From assembly GCF_040892595.1 (NCBI RefSeq), contig NZ_JBFRYB010000001.1, positions 496,001-560,000 of the forward strand: DNA of 64,000 nt, given 5' to 3'. The translations under genes were made by a program, and so were the position numbers. Positions 35,519 to 45,210 of the stretch are shown here, one piece after another (within the stretch, counting starts at the first letter, position 1; the number at the start of each line of letters is the position of its first letter). The notes below the pieces were generated by a model, which saw nothing but the letters and a program-made list of their open reading frames with translations, had not been told where the DNA came from and did no database searches. Source of the stretch: Zhongshania sp. R06B22 (GTDB lineage Bacteria > Pseudomonadota > Gammaproteobacteria > Pseudomonadales > Spongiibacteraceae).

Positions 35519-37975
35519 ATGACTGGCCTATTCGCATTTCTTGCAATCATTATCGTCACCGCCGTTATTTTTTCATTGCGTTTGTCCCGTCGCAGCGGCT
35601 GTATCGCTTTTGCCGGAGCCTGGTTATTGGCAGGCTTGTGCAGCGACTTCTTTGTTCACCCCTTGGCACTGCTGGCATTGTTACTGGTATTGGCAGTGAT
35701 TATTGTCGACAGTTTACGTATTCGGTTTGTTAGTTCGCCAGCGATGGTGGCCTTAAAGAAAATGATGCCGCCCATGAGCAGCACTGAGCGCGAGGCACTT
35801 GACGCCGGCACCACGTGGTGGGAAAAGGATCTATTTTCTGGCCATCCCGACTGGTCTAAATTTGAGAAAATAGCCCTTTCAACCCTAAGCGAATCCGAAC
35901 AAGCTTTTCTGGACAATGAAACTGCAGAGCTGTGCGCTATGCTCGACGAGTGGCAAATCCACCACCACGATAAAGACCTCAGTCCAGAGGTTTGGCAGTT
36001 CATCAAAGATAATGGCTTCTTGGGGCTGATTATTCCCAAGGAATACGGGGGGCTCGAATTTACGCCTTATGCCCAAAGTCGCGTGGTCAGCAAAATTGCC
36101 AGTCGCTCAGCGGTGGCGGCAGTGAGTGTGATGGTACCGAACTCACTGGGGCCGGGTGAATTGCTAATGAAGTACGGCACCGCTGAGCAAAAAGATTTTT
36201 GGCTGGCGCGCTTGGCGAAAGGCGAAGAATTACCCTGTTTTGGCTTAACCGGCCCAGAAGCGGGCTCAGATGCTGGCGCGATTCCGGACACCGGTGTGGT
36301 GTGCGAGCAGGAGTTCAAGGGTGAGAAGGTCTTGGGCGTAAAGCTTAATTTTTCTAAGCGTTGGATCACCCTTGCACCGATCGCAACGGTGGTGGGCTTG
36401 GCGTTTCGGCTGAGTGACCCAGACGGCCTAATTGGCGATGAGATTGAACGTGGCATTAGCTGCGCCTTAGTCCCTGCGGATTTGGCGGGGATGGAAATTG
36501 GCCGCCGCCACTATCCCGGTTCGGCCTTTATGAATGGCCCCATCACGGGGGTGGATGTATTTATTCCCATGTCGATGTTAATCGGCGGGCAAGCATATAT
36601 TGGTCAGGGTTGGATGATGTTGGTGGAATGTTTGGGTGCTGGGCGAGGTATTTCTCTGCCCGCGCTATCCACCGCCGGTGGTGAAATGAGCTACTTACTG
36701 GTTGGCGCTTTTGCCCGGATTCGTCGCCAATTCGGGATTCCGGTGGGTAAGTTTGAAGGCGTTCAAGAAGCTAGCGCGGAGATTGCTGGCGGCGCCTATA
36801 TGTTGGAAGCTTACCGCGCTCTCGTCACCCGGGCCTTGGCGGATGGTGCGCCGTCAGTGTTGACGGCAATGGCCAAATATCACGCCACAGAGAATATGCG
36901 TGTTCTTGTTAATCACAGCATGGATATTCTGGGTGGCCGCGCTATTCAAATGGGCCCACGTAACTTTATGGCCTTGTTGTACCAGACGGTTCCCATTGCG
37001 ATCACCGTGGAGGGGGCCAATATTCTCACCCGATCGATGATTATATTTGGCCAGGGCGCAATGCGCTGCCACCCCTATTTGGCGGATGAATTAGAAGCCT
37101 TGTCCGACGAAAGCGACGGTGCAGTGGAACGGTTTGATGGCTTGTTGAGCAACCATCTAGCGCATACCGCTGGGGTTTTTAGTCGCGGCTTTCTGCTGGG
37201 TTTAACGGCCGGAAAATTTACTAAGTTAGCATGCGGAAACAGCGAGCTGTCGACGCGTTGGTATCCAAAGATTGATCGCTACAGCGCAGTTTTTGCCGCC
37301 ACGGCTGACTTTGCCTTGCTGCTGCTTGGCGGTGATCTCAAGCGTCGAGAGCTGCTCTCTGCACGCTTAGGGGATATCCACAGTCAACTTGTTATCGCCT
37401 GCGCTATTTTGAAGTTCCACGATCATCAAGCCCCTAGCGAAGCAAATACACTGCACGCAGAGTTTGCCTTAAAACGCAGCTTTTCCGACTTGAATAAGGC
37501 CTTGTTAGGTTTTTATCGAAACATGCCGCAGCGGTGGATGGGTCGGGTATTACAGACAGTATTTTTCCCTTGGGGCGTGCCAAATTTTGAGGTGTCAGAT
37601 AATGATATTCGCGGTTTGGGCGAGATGATAATGAAGCCTAACTCGGTGCGTAGCATGTTCGCTGAGGCGGTATATATGAGTGCCGACGATCAGGATGCAC
37701 AAGGGCGTATTCATTGCGCTTTTCAATTGCTAACGGAAATTGACAAGGACTATAACCAGTTTCTTGAATACGAGCATCGTGGCCGTTTACCCGGAGAGAC
37801 CATGGCTGAAAAATTACAGCTAGGGGTTAGCCAAGGCTTATTCAGTGAGGAGCAGGCTGCGCGCTTAGCTGAGTACGATGAGCGTCGCTACGACTGTTTA
37901 CTGACGGATGCCTTTGATGCCCAGTTGAATAATGTGGATGTGCGACCTGTTCGGCCAAAGTCATTGGAGCGGTAG
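35519..37975 (+). CDS. fadE: Long-chain acyl-CoA dehydrogenase FadE
   Basis: An 818-residue FadE-type enzyme, close in length to E. coli FadE (814). Start is the ATG at 35519; the ORF extends 12 codons upstream but into non-coding sequence. The first 70 residues hold membrane-like segments (MTGLFAFLAIIIVTAVIF, ALLALLLVLAVIIVDSL). The dehydrogenase domain has CFGLTGPEAGSDAGAIPDTG, KRWITLAPIATVVGLAF, and the TVEGANILTRSMIIFGQGA region with the catalytic Glu. The C-terminal 250 residues are the DUF1974 extension. It starts beta-oxidation of fatty acyl-CoA at the inner membrane. Confidence 0.95.
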   Translation: MTGLFAFLAIIIVTAVIFSLRLSRRSGCIAFAGAWLLAGLCSDFFVHPLALLALLLVLAVIIVDSLRIRFVSSPAMVALKKMMPPMSSTEREALDAGTTWWEKDLFSGHPDWSKFEKIALSTLSESEQAFLDNETAELCAMLDEWQIHHHDKDLSPEVWQFIKDNGFLGLIIPKEYGGLEFTPYAQSRVVSKIASRSAVAAVSVMVPNSLGPGELLMKYGTAEQKDFWLARLAKGEELPCFGLTGPEAGSDAGAIPDTGVVCEQEFKGEKVLGVKLNFSKRWITLAPIATVVGLAFRLSDPDGLIGDEIERGISCALVPADLAGMEIGRRHYPGSAFMNGPITGVDVFIPMSMLIGGQAYIGQGWMMLVECLGAGRGISLPALSTAGGEMSYLLVGAFARIRRQFGIPVGKFEGVQEASAEIAGGAYMLEAYRALVTRALADGAPSVLTAMAKYHATENMRVLVNHSMDILGGRAIQMGPRNFMALLYQTVPIAITVEGANILTRSMIIFGQGAMRCHPYLADELEALSDESDGAVERFDGLLSNHLAHTAGVFSRGFLLGLTAGKFTKLACGNSELSTRWYPKIDRYSAVFAATADFALLLLGGDLKRRELLSARLGDIHSQLVIACAILKFHDHQAPSEANTLHAEFALKRSFSDLNKALLGFYRNMPQRWMGRVLQTVFFPWGVPNFEVSDNDIRGLGEMIMKPNSVRSMFAEAVYMSADDQDAQGRIHCAFQLLTEIDKDYNQFLEYEHRGRLPGETMAEKLQLGVSQGLFSEEQAARLAEYDERRYDCLLTDAFDAQLNNVDVRPVRPKSLER

Positions 37976-38290
37976 GTGAAGAAGATATTTACTGACCAAA
38001 ATTTGATGATGGTTGTGCATGTGCAAAATTTATTGGCGACCGCTGGGGTGTCTGCTGAGCTGAGAAATGTCTATGCTGGCGGTGCATCTGGTAGCTTGGC
38101 GTTTACCGATGTTTGGCCGGACCTGTGGATTGATGCACAGAGCGTGGCGCGGGCAGAGGCATTATTGATACAGATGCGCAGCCAGTCGGAATCGGTATGG
38201 ACGTGTTCGGCTTGTGATGAAGAGAATGCTTCGAGTTTCGATTATTGCTGGCAGTGCGGTGAGGCCTCGCCGGAAATAGTGATTGATTAG
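37976..38290 (+). CDS. DUF2007-like protein with C-terminal zinc ribbon
   Basis: A 104-residue protein, start GTG immediately after the fadE stop (zero spacing). The first 65 residues form a DUF2007-like alpha/beta domain (LMMVVHVQNLLATAGVSAELRN, DLWIDAQSVARAEALL), a fold found near PII-type signalling proteins. The C-terminal C-x2-C-x11-C-x2-C (CSACDEE, CWQCGEA) is a RanBP-type zinc ribbon. The fusion is common in gammaproteobacteria, but its role is unknown. Co-transcription with fadE is very likely. Confidence 0.8.
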   Translation: MKKIFTDQNLMMVVHVQNLLATAGVSAELRNVYAGGASGSLAFTDVWPDLWIDAQSVARAEALLIQMRSQSESVWTCSACDEENASSFDYCWQCGEASPEIVID

Positions 38291-38463
38291 CGCGTGTTCA
38301 CACGGTAGTGACAAGATAGATATCTCGGGAAATACTAGGGGTAATTGCCTATCAAAAAGCGCAAATGCTTGCGCTATATTGAAAGCTGTTATCTTTTTGA
38401 CAATGAGCTTTGTTAAAAGATGATGGGACAGGTCTTGTCTTCTGTTGCGTGAAGATGCGACTG

Positions 38464-38492
38464 ATTTTTTGGGGCCTCGCGGCCCCTTTTTT
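38464..38492. terminator. Bidirectional terminator between DUF2007 gene and ilvD
   Basis: GGGGCC-TCGC-GGCCCC flanked by AAAAAA-type runs (TTTTTT before and TTTTTT after) gives a terminator on both strands, serving the convergent genes. Confidence 0.9.
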
Positions 38493-38507
38493 ATGTCTAA
38501 AAAGTGA

Positions 38508-40349
38508 TTACAGCTGGCTTATATCCCTCACCGCGCCTTTGTCGGCACTAGTGGCCATTTTGGCATAGGCTTTTAGCGCCGCTGACACTTTTCGTGGACG
38601 CTCATTTAGCGGCTTCCAAGCCTCGGCGCCCTTGGCGTCCATCGCCTTTCTGCGCTTATTAAGTTCGCTTTCGTCTATCAGCACATTAATACTGCGATTG
38701 GGGATGTCGATACGAATAATATCCCCTTGTACTACTAGGCCAATCGCACCGCCGGCTGCGGCTTCTGGTGAGGCGTGACCGATAGATAAGCCAGATGTGC
38801 CGCCCGAGAAACGACCATCAGTGAGCAGAGCGCAGACTTTGCCTAAATCCTTCGATTTAATATAGCTCGTAGGGTAGAGCATCTCTTGCATACCGGGGCC
38901 GCCTTTGGGGCCTTCGTAACGAATAATAACCACATCGCCTGCTTTAACACGGTCGTTGAGAATATCGTCAACCGCACCTTCTTGGCTCTCGCAAATATGC
39001 GCCGGGCCTTCAAAGACCAGTATGCTTTCATCAACGCCCGAGGTTTTTACCACACAGCCGTCTTCGGCAATATTGCCATGCAAGACCGCTAAACCACCCT
39101 CGGTAGAAAAGGCATGCTCTAGGTTGCGGATACAGCCATTGTCGCGGTCGGCATCTAGGGACGTCCAGCGAGTGTCCTGACTAAAGGCCGTTTGGGTTGG
39201 AATGCCTGCTGGGCCAGCCTTGAAGAAGTTTTTCACTGCCTCGTTGTCGGTGGTCATAATATCCCACTGCGCCAGTGCCGCGCCCATCGTGCTGGCGTGA
39301 ACTGTGGGTAGACTGACGTCAATTAAGCCAGCGCGGTCAAGCTCGCCAAGAATAGCGAAGACACCACCGGCTCTATGCACGTCTTCCATGTGGTAGAGCG
39401 GGGTATTCGGCGCGACCTTGCACAGCTGTGGTACTTCACGAGATAGCTCGTCGATGTCTTTAAGGGTGAAATCCAGCTCAGCTTCTTGCGCGGCGGCTAA
39501 TAAATGCAAGATGGTATTGGTGGACCCGCCCATGGCGATATCCAGCGTCATCGCGTTTTTAAAGGCGCCGTAGGAGGCAATGTTGCGTGGCAGCATCGTC
39601 TCGTCGTCTTCTTCATAGTAGCGTTTGGTAATCTCTACAATGCGGCGACCAGCTTCCAAGAACAATTTTTTGCGATCGGCATGGGTGGCCAGCATAGAGC
39701 CGTTGCCGGGCAGCGACAGACCGAGGGCTTCGGTTAGACAGTTCATCGAGTTGGCGGTGAACATACCAGAGCAAGAGCCGCAGGTTGGGCAGGCAGAACG
39801 TTCGTATTCAGCGACTTTTTCGTCGGATGCCGTGTCGTCTACCGCAATGACCATAGCATCGACCAAGTCGAGTTTATGTTCAGACAGCTTGGTCTTGCCT
39901 GCCTCCATGGGGCCGCCAGACACGAATACCACGGGGATATTTAGGCGTAGCGCAGCCATCAACATACCTGGGGTGATTTTGTCGCAATTCGAGATACACA
40001 CCATGGCATCGGCGCAGTGGGCATTGACCATGTATTCCACTGAGTCGGCGATGATATCGCGGCTGGGCAGGCTGTAAAGCATGCCGTCATGGCCCATGGC
40101 GATACCGTCATCCACTGCTATGGTATTGAATTCTTTGGCAACGCCACCTGCGGCTTCGATTTCACGGGCCACTAATTGGCCCATATCTTTGAGGTGGACG
40201 TGGCCGGGAACGAATTGCGTAAAGGAGTTAACCACCGCAATAATAGGCTTATCAAAATCGCCGTCGGTCATGCCGGTTGCGCGCCACAAAGCGCGGGCGC
40301 CCGCCATATTGCGGCCGGCGGTGGTGGTTTTTGAACGATAAACAGGCAT
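38508..40349 (-). CDS. ilvD: Dihydroxy-acid dehydratase IlvD
   Basis: A 613-residue iron-sulfur dehydratase of valine and isoleucine synthesis. Cluster Cys are in [12 protein letters not shown] and [40 protein letters not shown] and the C-terminal [30 protein letters not shown] are family signatures. Length is normal. Monocistronic by spacing. Confidence 0.97.
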   Translation of the reverse strand: MPVYRSKTTTAGRNMAGARALWRATGMTDGDFDKPIIAVVNSFTQFVPGHVHLKDMGQLVAREIEAAGGVAKEFNTIAVDDGIAMGHDGMLYSLPSRDIIADSVEYMVNAHCADAMVCISNCDKITPGMLMAALRLNIPVVFVSGGPMEAGKTKLSEHKLDLVDAMVIAVDDTASDEKVAEYERSACPTCGSCSGMFTANSMNCLTEALGLSLPGNGSMLATHADRKKLFLEAGRRIVEITKRYYEEDDETMLPRNIASYGAFKNAMTLDIAMGGSTNTILHLLAAAQEAELDFTLKDIDELSREVPQLCKVAPNTPLYHMEDVHRAGGVFAILGELDRAGLIDVSLPTVHASTMGAALAQWDIMTTDNEAVKNFFKAGPAGIPTQTAFSQDTRWTSLDADRDNGCIRNLEHAFSTEGGLAVLHGNIAEDGCVVKTSGVDESILVFEGPAHICESQEGAVDDILNDRVKAGDVVIIRYEGPKGGPGMQEMLYPTSYIKSKDLGKVCALLTDGRFSGGTSGLSIGHASPEAAAGGAIGLVVQGDIIRIDIPNRSINVLIDESELNKRRKAMDAKGAEAWKPLNERPRKVSAALKAYAKMATSADKGAVRDISQL

Positions 40350-40579
40350 AAATAGTCCTCGTAGGCGGTCGTCAGGCCCTGTCGTGCATATAGTGTAAAG
40401 CGCGGCAGTTTAACACAGCGCGGGCTGCCGTCGCATAGTGTAAAACCCGGGGTGTTTATGCTGCTTATGCGTTAATCTGATTATAGTTAGCAGATAATCT
40501 ATCTTGCTTGCAGATCGGTCAATTCTGATAATGACCTTGGCCAGCTAATAAAAAGACATACCACTCTTGGAGTTAAATA

Positions 40580-41710
40580 ATGGATGAAGCCTTAGGCGCA
40601 GTAAGCAGCGTCGCACCGGATTGGCTTGGTGAGTGGGGCCCGTTTGCGGTACTCATGGTGTTGTTATTCGCTGTATGGCTCTTTACCCGTAAAATCTTTG
40701 CGGTACAGAAGGATCACGGCGCAGACATTCGTTATCGGGAGCAGGGTACCAAGCTGGTCTTTCGCTTGAGCGGGGTGTTGTTGGGCATTACCACGTTTCC
40801 CATGGATAGCGAGCTGCGCGGTCAATTGCTGAGCCTGGTTGGCTTGCTAATGAGCGCGGCAATAGCCCTGTCTTCAACATCGGTGATGGGTAATTTGATG
40901 GCGGGATTCATGCTGCGGACGGTGAATAGCTTTCGCGCCGGTGATTATATTGAGTTTCGCAACGAACTCGGCCGCGTTTCTCAGCGTGGTTTACTGCATG
41001 TGGAATTTCAGAACGAAACCAGTGAGCTGGTTACCGTGCCGAACCTATTGTTAGTGCAAGAACCCTACAATGTAGTGCGATCGTCCGGCACGGTGGTTTC
41101 AGCGGAAGTGTCGCTGGGTTATGACGTCGATCGCCGTGATATTGAAACGGCCTTGCTAAAAGCTATTGAAGCTGCGGAACTTGGCGATGGCTTTGTCCAA
41201 ATTCGTAATTTGGGCGATTTTTCTGTTAATTACCGAGCCAGTGGCTGGCTTAAGGAAGCGGCTCTACTAGTCAGCGCGCGTTCTCGCCTACGCGGCAAAA
41301 TGATCGACGCCCTTCATGACGCTGGTGTTGAGATTGTGTCGCCTTCCTTTATGAATCAGCGACCCTTGCCACCTGAGTTAAAATTTATTCCCAAGCGCAA
41401 AAAGGTGATGCATCCAGAGGAAGATAAAAGTGGTCATGCGGAAGAGATTCTCTTTAGCAAGGCCGAGGTTGCTAGCGCAGTTGAAAATTTAGAAGGGAAA
41501 ATCAAAAAATTAAAGGAAAAATTGAAAGCTGAACCTGAAGAAGGGGCCGAAGAGCTGGATAGGGACGCAGTAAAAGCAGAGTTATCAGCGTTGACCGAAG
41601 AGCTTGAGCAGGCAAGAGACAATGCCAAGGAAGATGCAGCAAAAGATCGCCACACCAAAGATGATAGCGACCTTGATGACAGTAATGAGGAAAAAAATAT
41701 CAAAAATTAG
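40580..41710 (+). CDS. MscS-family mechanosensitive channel with charged C-terminal tail
   Basis: A 376-residue membrane protein. Two or three hydrophobic helices span about residues 15-115 (FAVLMVLLFAVWLF, LVGLLMSAAIALSSTSVMGNLMAGFML). The pore-lining MscS core is RTVNSFRAGDYIEFRNELGRV, followed by the beta domain HVEFQNETSELVTVPNLLL and the alpha/beta domain. The last ~100 residues are a very acidic/basic coiled coil (VENLEGKIKKLKEKLKAEPEEG..., then poly-Asp/Glu/Asn). Such tails are unusual for MscS. It opens under membrane tension. Start ATG has a good GGAG nearby. Confidence 0.88.
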   Translation: MDEALGAVSSVAPDWLGEWGPFAVLMVLLFAVWLFTRKIFAVQKDHGADIRYREQGTKLVFRLSGVLLGITTFPMDSELRGQLLSLVGLLMSAAIALSSTSVMGNLMAGFMLRTVNSFRAGDYIEFRNELGRVSQRGLLHVEFQNETSELVTVPNLLLVQEPYNVVRSSGTVVSAEVSLGYDVDRRDIETALLKAIEAAELGDGFVQIRNLGDFSVNYRASGWLKEAALLVSARSRLRGKMIDALHDAGVEIVSPSFMNQRPLPPELKFIPKRKKVMHPEEDKSGHAEEILFSKAEVASAVENLEGKIKKLKEKLKAEPEEGAEELDRDAVKAELSALTEELEQARDNAKEDAAKDRHTKDDSDLDDSNEEKNIKN

Positions 41711-41829
41711 ACTAGGATGTAGTGGCCCCTGCTATAAGTGACGCTGCAGCGGTTTCGCGATTGCGCTTGCCTGTCTTGAGGGTGGCGAAGGTGTGATTAT
41801 TAGAACTATAGCAAAGTTAGGTGGATGCG

Positions 41830-42072
41830 ATGGATCACGACAAACGCAGGGGTGAAGACCCAGTGCCGCATAATGCGGAAAAAATGCTTAATGAATTACA
41901 ACGCTTGTCATTGAAGCGGTTAGAAGGCTATGGCTGGCGGCTTCATTTTATCCGTAGGCCATTATTCCAAGAAGTTGTGGTAGTGGTGATTGACTCCGCC
42001 GGTGAAAAAATGGGCATTCTAGAAGAAGATGGAAGTGTTGATATGTCGCCAGCTATTAAGCTGCGCGAGTAA
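41830..42072 (+). CDS. Small hypothetical protein (80 residues)
   Basis: Start is the ATG at 41830 with AGGTGG six bases upstream; an earlier GTG at 41821 is in frame. The chain has a helical first half (NAEKMLNELQRLSLKRLEGYG) and a beta-rich second half (LFQEVVVVVIDSAGEKMGILEEDGSVD). No motif or family recognised. It stands between mscS and NUDIX genes and ends before a strong hairpin. Confidence 0.6.
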   Translation: MDHDKRRGEDPVPHNAEKMLNELQRLSLKRLEGYGWRLHFIRRPLFQEVVVVVIDSAGEKMGILEEDGSVDMSPAIKLRE

Positions 42073-42083
42073 AAATAATGAAC

Positions 42084-42118
42084 GAGTATAAGCGCCGATA
42101 AAGATGGCGCTTATACTC
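42084..42118. terminator. Perfect 13-bp hairpin between convergent genes
   Basis: GAGTATAAGCGCC/GGCGCTTATACTC with a nine-base loop lies between the 80-residue gene and the NUDIX gene. T runs are short, but the stem strength and location suggest a shared terminator. Confidence 0.7.
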
Positions 42119-42147
42119 TCGGTTTTACAATCAAGTTATCAAAATCA

Positions 42148-42627
42148 TTAGTTAATTTGCGTTTTTATCCAATCGCTTAATGCCAGACCTGTGCCCATCG
42201 GCCAAGGTTTAATGTCTTGCACAGGCACAATTTTGTAATCGTCTAACTCGTGATTAAGTTTTACTTCTCCAGCCGCTTTTACGTGATAGGCAATAATCAC
42301 CTGATTTTGCTGTGCGAAGGGATATACGCCAACGAGTGACGTTTCCAGAGCGTGGAGATTTAGCTCTTCCATGGTTTCGCGGCGCGCGCACTCTTCCGGG
42401 TCTTCACCGGCTTCTAAAAAGCCTGTGATAATAGAGTAAAAGGTTTTTGGCCAGCTCACGTTATGCGCCATCACTACGCCACCTTCCACTTCAACAATCA
42501 TGGCCACCACGGGCACCGGGTTGTTCCAGAGCACGAATCCACAGCTTGTATCGGAGCAGCCCTTGCGGATTTCACTTTCTATTAAAATTTCGGCAATGGG
42601 GTTTGCGCATTGGGGGCAGAAATTCAT
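42148..42627 (-). CDS. NUDIX hydrolase with N-terminal zinc ribbon
   Basis: A 159-residue protein. Cys4, Cys7, Cys24 and Cys29 form a zinc ribbon like that of NADH pyrophosphatase NudC. The Nudix box is GFLEAGEDPEECARRETMEEL, which fits G-x5-E-x7-R-E-x2-E-E. It hydrolyses a nucleoside diphosphate derivative; substrate not determined. It is smaller than NudC (about 260), so a distinct subfamily. Confidence 0.9.
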   Translation of the reverse strand: MNFCPQCANPIAEILIESEIRKGCSDTSCGFVLWNNPVPVVAMIVEVEGGVVMAHNVSWPKTFYSIITGFLEAGEDPEECARRETMEELNLHALETSLVGVYPFAQQNQVIIAYHVKAAGEVKLNHELDDYKIVPVQDIKPWPMGTGLALSDWIKTQIN

Positions 42628-42751
42628 GGTGGGGCCTCGTCATTATTGTCGTGTAAAATCCTTAAGTTCGAGATTTTGCCACAGACAGGCTGTGCGCGAC
42701 CATGTTTACGGCTAAGGTAATGCCTACAATAGAAACAAATAGCGAGTTGGT

Positions 42752-43540
42752 ATGGATCTGAAATTAGTTAATAAAACCGCCCTAGTGACAGGAAGTAATC
42801 GTGGCACGGGGGAGGTGATCGCCCAGACCTTAGCAAGAGAAGGCGCTATTGTGGTCTTTCACAGCAATGAAGAAGGTGCTGCGCTTGAGCCGGCGGCCGC
42901 AACCAAGTTTGCTCACGCGGTGTGGGGGGATATTGCCACGGCGGCTGGCTGTGATCAGGTGTTGGCGCAAACTAAAAATGCCGTAGGCGATATCGATATT
43001 CTGGTTAATAACTATGGCACGGCGACTGCGGGAAAGTGGGCGGTGAGTGCGACAGATGATTGGCTGGATATGTATCAGAAAAATGTCTTGTCAGCGGCGC
43101 GCTTAATCCAAGGTTTGACCCCCGCAATGACAGCCCGAGGCTGGGGCCGAATAGTGCAGTTAGGTACTATCGGCAGCCATCAGCCCAATAATATTATGCC
43201 GCATTACTATGCCTCTAAAGGCGCTTTGGCGACCATGAGCGTGAGTTTGACCAAAGAGCTTAGTAATACCGGCATCACCGTGAATACCATCTCCCCAGGT
43301 TATATTCGTACTGCGGAGCTGGAAGCCGGCTTTCGTCGTCGGGCGGAGAAAAAAGGCTGGGGCGATGACTGGAGTGAGATTGTCAAAAAAATTGTCGAAA
43401 CCGAATATCCAAACCCATCTGGCCGTATCGCGGAGCGTCAGGAAGTTGCTGATCTGGTGGCCTTTATTTGTAGTGATCTAGCTGGTTTTATCAACGGACA
43501 GAATATTCGTATTGATGGCGGTGCCGTGCGTTATGTATAA
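42752..43540 (+). CDS. SDR-family oxidoreductase
   Basis: A 262-residue short-chain dehydrogenase/reductase. TGSNRGTGEVIA is the nucleotide-binding Gly-rich loop (TGxxxGxG). ILVNNYG is NNxG. The catalytic Tyr and Lys are in PHYYASKGAL, with Ser in LGTIGS. PGYIRTAELE follows. The C-terminus GQNIRIDGGAVRYV is typical of classical SDRs. It reduces or oxidises an unknown substrate with NAD(P). Monocistronic; convergent with hemW. Confidence 0.9.
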   Translation: MDLKLVNKTALVTGSNRGTGEVIAQTLAREGAIVVFHSNEEGAALEPAAATKFAHAVWGDIATAAGCDQVLAQTKNAVGDIDILVNNYGTATAGKWAVSATDDWLDMYQKNVLSAARLIQGLTPAMTARGWGRIVQLGTIGSHQPNNIMPHYYASKGALATMSVSLTKELSNTGITVNTISPGYIRTAELEAGFRRRAEKKGWGDDWSEIVKKIVETEYPNPSGRIAERQEVADLVAFICSDLAGFINGQNIRIDGGAVRYV

Positions 43541-43565
43541 GATCTTTAGACCTTGCCCAGCAAAG

Positions 43566-44750
43566 TCACTCGGGTAAGAACTCCGCTAACACGCTATCGA
43601 GCATGTCATAGCCTCGCGGGCTTGGCCTATATTTACCGTCGGTCTTTTGGAGTAAGCCGGATAACATCAAATCATCTACGGTGCGGGCAATATGTGACCA
43701 TGGTAAGCCGCTGCGCTGCTCAAACAATTCGCTTGAAAAGCCCTGCTGTAAGCGCAATGCATTCATCATGAATTCTAGTGGCAGATCAGCGTTTTCTATC
43801 TTAGTGGTCTTGCTACTTCGCGACGGGCTGCGCTGCAGGTAGTCTTCAGGCGTGCGGGTTTTCTGATAGCGAATAATATTGCCCTTGGCCTGGGTGATTT
43901 TTCCGTGCGCGCCAGCACCTATCGCCAGATAATCGCCAAACTGCCAGTAGTTGAGATTGTGGCGTGACTCATGCCCCGCCTTTGCAAACGCCGACACTTC
44001 GTAGCGCTGAAAGCCGGAATAGGACAGCGAGTTAACACCGGCACTTTGAATGCGGTGCATCTCGGTTTCTAGCGGCAAGCTTGGCGGACGTTTAAAAAAT
44101 TCTGTATTGGGCTCAATAGTAAGTTGATACCAGCTGATGTGCGGCGCACCGGCGTCGATAGCTATTTGTAAATCACTCAAGGCGTCCGTCTGGGTTTGAT
44201 CATTAAGGCCGTGCATAAGATCGACATTAAAATTATCGAAACCAGCTTTTTGGGCACAGTGAATGGCACGCAGCGCGTCGTCACTATTGTGTATTCTGCC
44301 GAGTTTTTTGAGCTGACGGGGATCAAAACTCTGTACGCCGATTGATAGTCGGTTGATACCTGCATGTCGATAACCATCAAAGCGGGTTTGCTCAACGGTG
44401 CCGGGGTTGGCTTCCAAGGTAATTTCGATATCACTGGCAAAATCTATGCGCTCACGCAATTTGGCAAAAAGTGTTTGGTAAGCTTCAGGGCTAAACAAGC
44501 TGGGTGTGCCGCCGCCGATAAAAATACTTTGCAGTTCTCGACCTTGAATAAACCCTAAATCCTGGTCAAGATCCTCCAGCATCGCATCGATATAGGCCTG
44601 TTCTGGCAGATCCCCTTTTTGTTCGTGGGAATTAAAGTCGCAGTAGGGGCATTTGCGCACACACCAGGGAATGTGAACGTATAGCGATAAAGGCACCGGT
44701 TTTAGTAGGCGCGGTCCGGCGTTCATGGTCGATAATGTGGAATTATTCAT
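43566..44750 (-). CDS. hemW: Heme chaperone HemW (radical SAM, formerly HemN-like)
   Basis: A 394-residue radical SAM protein. CVRKCPYCDFNSHEQK holds the 4Fe-4S Cys (C-x3-C-x2-C). GGGTPSLF, HAGINRLSIGVQSF and the C-terminal HemN domain (LPLEFMMNALRLQQGFS) follow. It lacks features of the true coproporphyrinogen oxidase HemN; HemW moves heme to target proteins. In E. coli it neighbours rdgB, which is not here. It borders the accessory region to its right. Confidence 0.92.
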   Translation of the reverse strand: MNNSTLSTMNAGPRLLKPVPLSLYVHIPWCVRKCPYCDFNSHEQKGDLPEQAYIDAMLEDLDQDLGFIQGRELQSIFIGGGTPSLFSPEAYQTLFAKLRERIDFASDIEITLEANPGTVEQTRFDGYRHAGINRLSIGVQSFDPRQLKKLGRIHNSDDALRAIHCAQKAGFDNFNVDLMHGLNDQTQTDALSDLQIAIDAGAPHISWYQLTIEPNTEFFKRPPSLPLETEMHRIQSAGVNSLSYSGFQRYEVSAFAKAGHESRHNLNYWQFGDYLAIGAGAHGKITQAKGNIIRYQKTRTPEDYLQRSPSRSSKTTKIENADLPLEFMMNALRLQQGFSSELFEQRSGLPWSHIARTVDDLMLSGLLQKTDGKYRPSPRGYDMLDSVLAEFLPE

Positions 44751-45210
44751 AGCCGGATTTTACTTTTGCTGGCCTGCTGCGGGCGCCAAGTTTAGCATTA
44801 TTAAGCGACTTGTTTTTACCTTCTAGCGCAGTTAATAATGGCCTGATTGGTCCTCGATGGGTTTTGTAGGTTTGCTGCGAGTCTTGGTTTTGTCCTGCGC
44901 TTCGCAAGCACCGGCGCGGCCAACGTGCCCCGGAAATAACTGCCCTTCGGCTCAAACAGTTTCCCTTGCTGCAGTGCTCAGCATTGCTGAAGGGAAATTG
45001 GCGTAAGCTGCGAGTCTCTTGGTAAAAATAAGCAGTAATCAGATAGCAGATTGCGGGACGGTTTTAAGTCCCGCTTTTGAACGCACCGAGCATCGCTGCC
45101 GTATCGGAGCATCAGCACCAATAGCTGCGCCTGTCGCAAGGAGCCCGCTTCAGCCGCTCAGTGTCCCAGAGACTTCATACGCGCCGATGAAAATCCAGCA
45201 CACTGTTTTT
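44751..45210. repeat. Gene-free stretch with a copy of the palindromic repeat family
   Basis: About 460 bases without a gene. 44895-45015 is copy 1 of a repeat also found at about 46935-47060 and 47335-47450. It shares GCGCTTCGCAA, CCTTCGGCTCAAACAGTTTC, GTGCTCAGC and TGAAGGGAAATTGGCGTAAGC. 45060-45100 also matches 47500-47545 (CCCGCTTTTGAACnCACCnAGCATCGC). The arms around CCTTCGGCTCAAAC pair (GGAAATAACT/AGTTTCC). Confidence 0.7.
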
